Shown here one piece after another: positions 60,002 to 64,000 of a stretch of 64,000 nucleotides of DNA (its first letter is position 1; each line of letters begins with the position of its first letter). Made by a program: the position numbers and the translations under genes. The stretch is from assembly GCA_964351595.1 (NCBI GenBank), contig CAYGOT010000002.1, positions 1 to 64,000 of the forward strand, in the 5' to 3' direction. This DNA comes from UBA6059 sp964351595. GTDB lineage: Bacteria; Bacteroidota; Bacteroidia; Cytophagales; Cyclobacteriaceae. A model generated the notes under the pieces. The model did not search any database, was not told where the DNA came from, and worked only from the letters and a program-made list of their open reading frames with translations.

Positions 60002-61447
60002 ATGAAATTATTCTTCAAGCTCTTTCTGTGTTTTTTATTCGCAATCGCGCTTTGGTATTTCACTGAACCTTATACTCGATATAAAACACGTTATTTACAG
60101 AATTGGGCTAATATATATAAGAGCAATAATCAATACTATGACACATTTATTCTTGGCAGCAGCCATGCCGCTCAAAACTTCAACCCGATAATACTGGATG
60201 ATATATTAGGCAGTAAGACACTAAACATGGGAATCTCAGGTGGTCAGATAAGTGAGACCTACTACCAATTATTAGAAATAGCACGTACTGCTCAACCTAA
60301 GACCATTATCATAGAAATCTTTGACTTAATTAGTAATCATAAAGAATACAAGACTGACACAGACCTAGGTAGAGCATTAGTAGCTTATGATCCGATGAAT
60401 GTAGGATTAGCTAAAATTCAAATGGTCATTAATACAACAAGTCCAAACTCATGGCTCAATTTCCTAAGTTCATTTTTCCGCGAGAATGATTTCTGGATGG
60501 ACTTGGAAAACTTGGGCGAAGGAATAGCCAATGCTAACCTCCAGTTCGATCCTGAATTCACAGGCTATAATAATGGATTCACAATTATGTCTAGATCATT
60601 ATCTAAACAATTGGATGACACGACCTTGACAAATACAAACCGATATATACTAGACGATTTAGAAAGAAAATATCTACTTAAAATGAAGGAGCTAAGTAAA
60701 CAACATCATTTTGATCTGTACTTCGTACTTGCGCCTATTTATCACACTCAATACTACACACAAGATTTTCAATCGCTAATGAGAGAAACCATTACGTTCT
60801 CTATAGTAAACGAACTTAAATTTATCGATCTCAACTCTACTCAGATTATTCGTGATAGGCGCTACTTCAAGGATCAAAGCGAGGCACACTTTAACCAACA
60901 TCTTAATGCCTATGGAGCTCTTTATAATACTAGCAACCTCGCTGATGAGATATTAGCAAGTAATAATCAGCCCAAGCCTGATAAACTCCTGGTTAACAAC
61001 TACTCAACAAACGAACTAATCCCCAAAATGAAAAGCTTGCGAGATGTTCTAAGTCTTCTGCAAGAAAATCACCAATTGATCGTGAGTGGTGCAAACATCA
61101 AAACTCGCGATCTAAATGATCTATTGGATCTAACAGATAATAAGAGCATGAAGCGAGAAATTGAGAAGTCATATAAATTTAGCTTTGTGTACACCGCAAG
61201 CAATTCAAAAACTTCTGATCTTCATCAGCATTATAATGATTCTATAATAGACTTCAGAAAAAGGATTTTAGTAGACTTTACTAATGACAAAATAGTCCAT
61301 ACCTACAGAAAAGAATCGGTTATTCATACTCCGGTTCAAGACGGCCTGATATTTTTTACTATTGTAGATACGGAACGCAAAGAGATAATAGACGCCTTTC
61401 AGCTGGATACATCTCTTCCTAATTACGCTCTTATTCGTGTTCATTAA
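60002..61447 (+). CDS. SGNH-type periplasmic acetyltransferase partner (AlgX/J-like role)
   Basis: A 481-residue protein with an N-terminal membrane anchor/signal (about 4-20) and an extracytoplasmic domain. The SGNH block I appears as DTFILGSSHAAQNF (Ser53/54). The late block with Asp and His is suggested by DQSEAHFNQHLNAYG, and a Gly block lies in NMGISGGQ. It abuts the AlgI-like gene with no spacing. It probably transfers acetyl from AlgI to the glycan. It could instead act as an esterase. The C-terminal 120 residues are unassigned. Confidence 0.8.
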   Translation: MKLFFKLFLCFLFAIALWYFTEPYTRYKTRYLQNWANIYKSNNQYYDTFILGSSHAAQNFNPIILDDILGSKTLNMGISGGQISETYYQLLEIARTAQPKTIIIEIFDLISNHKEYKTDTDLGRALVAYDPMNVGLAKIQMVINTTSPNSWLNFLSSFFRENDFWMDLENLGEGIANANLQFDPEFTGYNNGFTIMSRSLSKQLDDTTLTNTNRYILDDLERKYLLKMKELSKQHHFDLYFVLAPIYHTQYYTQDFQSLMRETITFSIVNELKFIDLNSTQIIRDRRYFKDQSEAHFNQHLNAYGALYNTSNLADEILASNNQPKPDKLLVNNYSTNELIPKMKSLRDVLSLLQENHQLIVSGANIKTRDLNDLLDLTDNKSMKREIEKSYKFSFVYTASNSKTSDLHQHYNDSIIDFRKRILVDFTNDKIVHTYRKESVIHTPVQDGLIFFTIVDTERKEIIDAFQLDTSLPNYALIRVH

Positions 61448-61576
61448 CAGCAAATTGTAAGGTCAATAGTGCCTGTGTTCTTAAAAGTCAAATAGCATGA
61501 GCAACTACACCTATGCCAAATGAACTTCTAATTATTCGCGCCTCTACTTAGTTTTACTAAAAATATTTGAGTTTTG

Positions 61577-62977
61577 ATGAATCCATCGATAAAAAACAAT
61601 GTTATAATTTCAATACCTATAATCTTGGGATTGATTGGTAAGCTTTGGCTAATCACTCAATATCCTATGATTGACCTTAATCCCGATGAAGGTATTGAAC
61701 TCGCCAAATCCATGTTGACTTCTCGTGGCTATTCCTTATATAGTCAAATATGGAACGATCAGCCACCGATGCTAACCTATGTCGTATCAACTACCATTAG
61801 ACTTTTTGGTAATGACACTGTTATTATTAGGATCATCTGCGTCTTAATCAATTCATTAATAGTTGTTTTTCTGGCTAGGTCTTTGCTTTTAGTTTGTAGT
61901 GCTGAATCCGTTGCAATAGCCATTATGCTGTTATTGATTAGTTCAGATTATACTATATTAGAAATCTCAGTATTAAGAGGGCTTCCGAGTATATCCTTTT
62001 GCATGATTTCCTTATACATGTTGATATCATTCTTCCAAAAGCCTAATAAGATTCATCTCCTAGTAGCTTCAGCATTATTCATTTCTATATCCTTATCTTT
62101 TAAACTTATTACAGTTTTTCTAGTGCCATGCTTTTTGATCTTGATTTTTATAAAAATTAAAAAACTTCGCACAGGTGTTCAACAAGGAATAATTTGGTTG
62201 TCAATTATATCCAGTCTGATCATAGGTATGTTTGTAACATCAGGTATGGTAACAGAGCTTGACCAGCTTGTCCATCATTTCGATAATGATGTTAGGAGCA
62301 AATATAGCTTGCTCACCAATCTCAAAAGAGTAAGTTCATTCTACTTAAGCAATTGGCATTTACTACCCTTTATCTTGGTCAATATATATTACTGGAATAA
62401 CTCTAAAACTAAACTAGTTTTTGCTCTGATTATTTGTACTACCATAGTATTGCTAATTCATCATCCCATTCAAAAGCATTATATCACTCTTATTGCGGTC
62501 CCTATGGTTGCTTTGGCAGCAGAAGGAATAGATCAGCTATTAAATAAAACAAGATTTAATAATACTCTCATAGCTTCGGCGGTAATTCTTATTCTATTTT
62601 CCGTTCATATGATAAATCAAAACTCTTTCTTTCAATCAAAAAGGGTTATTGAGCTAAAGCTGGTTCAAGAAATCAAACAGAATAATGATCAAAGCACCCC
62701 ATTTTTTACCGACTTACCTAGATATGCTTTCGAGGCTGGGTTAGAGGTTTATCCTGAAATTGCTGTAATCAGTGGAAAGAGATTTAAATCAGGAAATCTC
62801 ACCAGCATAAAAATGAATGATCTACTGCTAAGGTACGCCCCGAACCATATCTTAATCCGGCGATTTCGAGACAAAAAACGTGGGTTTTATTATGGCGAAT
62901 TTAATAACTCATTGAGCAAAAAATTCAATAAAACCAGCTTCAGGGGGTATTTGATTAAAAACAAGACCCCATATTAA
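61577..62977 (+). CDS. GT39-type membrane glycosyltransferase
   Basis: A 466-residue polytopic protein of the PMT_2/ArnT-like GT-C group. The first loop carries the acidic motif MIDLNPDEGIELAKS followed by GYSLYSQIWNDQPPMLTY, as expected for enzymes using lipid-linked sugars. About ten helices follow, then a short soluble C-terminus. The ATG at 61577 is preferred over the TTG directly before it. It probably adds a sugar from a polyprenyl carrier on the outer face of the membrane. Confidence 0.85.
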   Translation: MNPSIKNNVIISIPIILGLIGKLWLITQYPMIDLNPDEGIELAKSMLTSRGYSLYSQIWNDQPPMLTYVVSTTIRLFGNDTVIIRIICVLINSLIVVFLARSLLLVCSAESVAIAIMLLLISSDYTILEISVLRGLPSISFCMISLYMLISFFQKPNKIHLLVASALFISISLSFKLITVFLVPCFLILIFIKIKKLRTGVQQGIIWLSIISSLIIGMFVTSGMVTELDQLVHHFDNDVRSKYSLLTNLKRVSSFYLSNWHLLPFILVNIYYWNNSKTKLVFALIICTTIVLLIHHPIQKHYITLIAVPMVALAAEGIDQLLNKTRFNNTLIASAVILILFSVHMINQNSFFQSKRVIELKLVQEIKQNNDQSTPFFTDLPRYAFEAGLEVYPEIAVISGKRFKSGNLTSIKMNDLLLRYAPNHILIRRFRDKKRGFYYGEFNNSLSKKFNKTSFRGYLIKNKTPY

Positions 62978-63125
62978 ACCCCTCTTCCTTTCCACAATTT
63001 AAGAGCAACGTATTACCCGATCTTGGGAAAGAAATTAGTCAAATCATGCTTAACCTAGCCGATTAAATTCTAAATTGATAATTAGTGCTGAGCTAAAATC
63101 AATTCTTAAATTGCTAATTACGAAT

Positions 63126-63746
63126 ATGAAAAAGTCAGACAAACATAGACATTCATTTTATCATGAAGGATTCAAAAACCTAATCTTTGTCCATATAACC
63201 AAGAATGCCGGAACGAGCATTAGACATAGCATGGGATTTAACAGACCAAGTGAATCTTATCAAAAAAGGAAACACCTAACTGCTCAAATGATAATTGATG
63301 AAATTGGCGAAGCTGCTTGGCAAAATGCGTATAAGTTTGCCTTTGTGAGAAACCCCTGGGCAAGAATGGTTTCACTATATCAATTCCAAAAAGCCAAAAA
63401 CAAAAACCCATTCTTTCATCAAAATGATGATATCTCATTTAAAAATTGGATTATCACCAAATACCATGATAAATCAAATCGCGAACTTCTTAATAGAAAA
63501 ACGCAAACGGAATGGCTGGTTGATAACCACGGTCAGATCTCTATTGATTTTGTAGGGAGATTTGAAAATATTGTGCATGACTTCAATACATTGAAGTCTC
63601 TTTTTCAAGCTAATTGGCAATTAAAATATAAGAATAGCTCAAAGTCCTCAAGTGATTTCTATAGACCATGGTACGACGCACATACTAGTAAATTAGTTCA
63701 GGAATACTTTAAAGAAGATATTGAGAATTTTGATTACCAGTGGTAA
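63126..63746 (+). CDS. Sulfotransferase related to the C-terminus of the 55018 fusion
   Basis: A 206-residue protein. PAPS loop NLIFVHITKNAGTSIRHSMGF, 3'-phosphate motif FAFVRNPWARMVSLYQF, and the C-terminal TEWLVDNHGQISIDFVGRFENI closely track the last 200 residues of the 55018-57750 protein (for example WLVDNHGKLSLNFIGRFESL). So one is a free form of the other's domain. The ATG at 63126 is chosen over a TTG at 63075. The acceptor is presumably the local glycan. Confidence 0.88.
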   Translation: MKKSDKHRHSFYHEGFKNLIFVHITKNAGTSIRHSMGFNRPSESYQKRKHLTAQMIIDEIGEAAWQNAYKFAFVRNPWARMVSLYQFQKAKNKNPFFHQNDDISFKNWIITKYHDKSNRELLNRKTQTEWLVDNHGQISIDFVGRFENIVHDFNTLKSLFQANWQLKYKNSSKSSSDFYRPWYDAHTSKLVQEYFKEDIENFDYQW

Positions 63747-63807
63747 TCTGCAATCAAATGAAGAGTGAAGTATTGTAATCAGTTGTTTTCTAATCATTTT
63801 ACGTTTG

Positions 63808-64000
63808 TTAGAAAGGTTTTGAGTACAATCTATGAGCCCCATGATTTCTTAAAATCTTATAGCCGTTAGCACTAATTATTTTTTGAATTGCTCCTGTTAA
63901 TACTCTTTTTCTTAACACTAATACAGCGCTCCTATTTGATGTTAACAACTCTCGATAAACCTCATCTTCCAATTCAAAATCATTAATGGCGAATTTAATA
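63808..64000 (-). CDS. 3' end of an unidentified gene (cut by window edge)
   Basis: On the minus strand 63 codons stay open from the window edge to TAA at 63810-63808. It reads INDFELEDEVYRELL then RSAVLVLRKRVLTGAIQ and ends HRLYSKPF. Charge pattern and lack of stops suggest real coding, convergent with the sulfotransferase gene. No family is recognised from this fragment. Confidence 0.5.
   Translation of the reverse strand, partial: IKFAINDFELEDEVYRELLTSNRSAVLVLRKRVLTGAIQKIISANGYKILRNHGAHRLYSKPF

Overview
The window looks like part of a chromosome from a marine, Cytophagales-like member of the Bacteroidota. The evidence is the -33 TTTG / -7 TAnnTTTG promoters, the rnfBCDGEA order with an upstream rseC-like gene, an orphan SiaC-family protein, the GIY-YIG mini-genes beside a tRNA, and a Rnf/flavodoxin operon next to a sulfotransferase-rich polysaccharide locus. 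The genus cannot be named from sequence alone.

Layout. (1) 1-12.1 kb is ordinary chromosome: the 5' end of a tRNA-Glu, gapA, an operon lolD-like/eamA/pncB/pncA (NAD salvage), a siaC-like gene, a block of two-component genes, and sucC. (2) 12,176-28,308 is an integrated genomic island of about 16.1 kb inserted in the 3' end of tRNA-Arg(UCG). A 25-bp direct repeat of the tRNA end marks its borders, and a double TTGGTAAGTG repeat lies just inside each border. From left to right it carries small unknown genes, a PutAbiC-like gene, hsdR, a PD-(D/E)XK nuclease gene cut by an in-frame stop, an AbiF/Abi_2 gene preceded by a structured, terminator-ended RNA, hsdS, hsdM, and a module of unknown gene, HTH/excisionase and tyrosine recombinase. 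The recombinase lacks an expected catalytic arginine. (3) 28.3-29.0 kb holds two tandem GIY-YIG mini-genes. Each is followed by a tRNA-Arg 3' tail interrupted at the same place by a 29-nt GC-rich palindrome, and each is bracketed by hairpin terminators.

(4) 29.0-40.4 kb is an 11-gene operon read leftwards: nifJ, DHOD-like, flavodoxin, an unknown protein with kinase-like motifs, rseC-like, rnfB, C, D, G, E, A. It should couple pyruvate oxidation to flavodoxin/ferredoxin reduction and to an ion-pumping Rnf complex. The NifJ has no 2x[4Fe-4S] ferredoxin domain. (5) 40.5-42.5 kb has a membrane class III nucleotide cyclase and an enoyl-CoA hydratase. (6) 42.6-64 kb is a surface polysaccharide locus: a Wzm/Wzt exporter, GT61, GT2, GT4 and GT39 glycosyltransferases, an NDP-hexose 2,3-dehydratase, an AlgI-type O-acetyltransferase with an SGNH partner, and at least five sulfotransferase domains, some fused to glycosyltransferases. 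A decayed duplicate of one fusion lies between genes. The product is inferred to be a sulfated, acetylated glycan.

Most striking for follow-up are the AbiF-RNA pair inside the type I restriction operon, the GIY-YIG/tRNA-tail/palindrome array, the domain-deleted NifJ, and the three-domain sulfotransferase/glycosyltransferase fusion.
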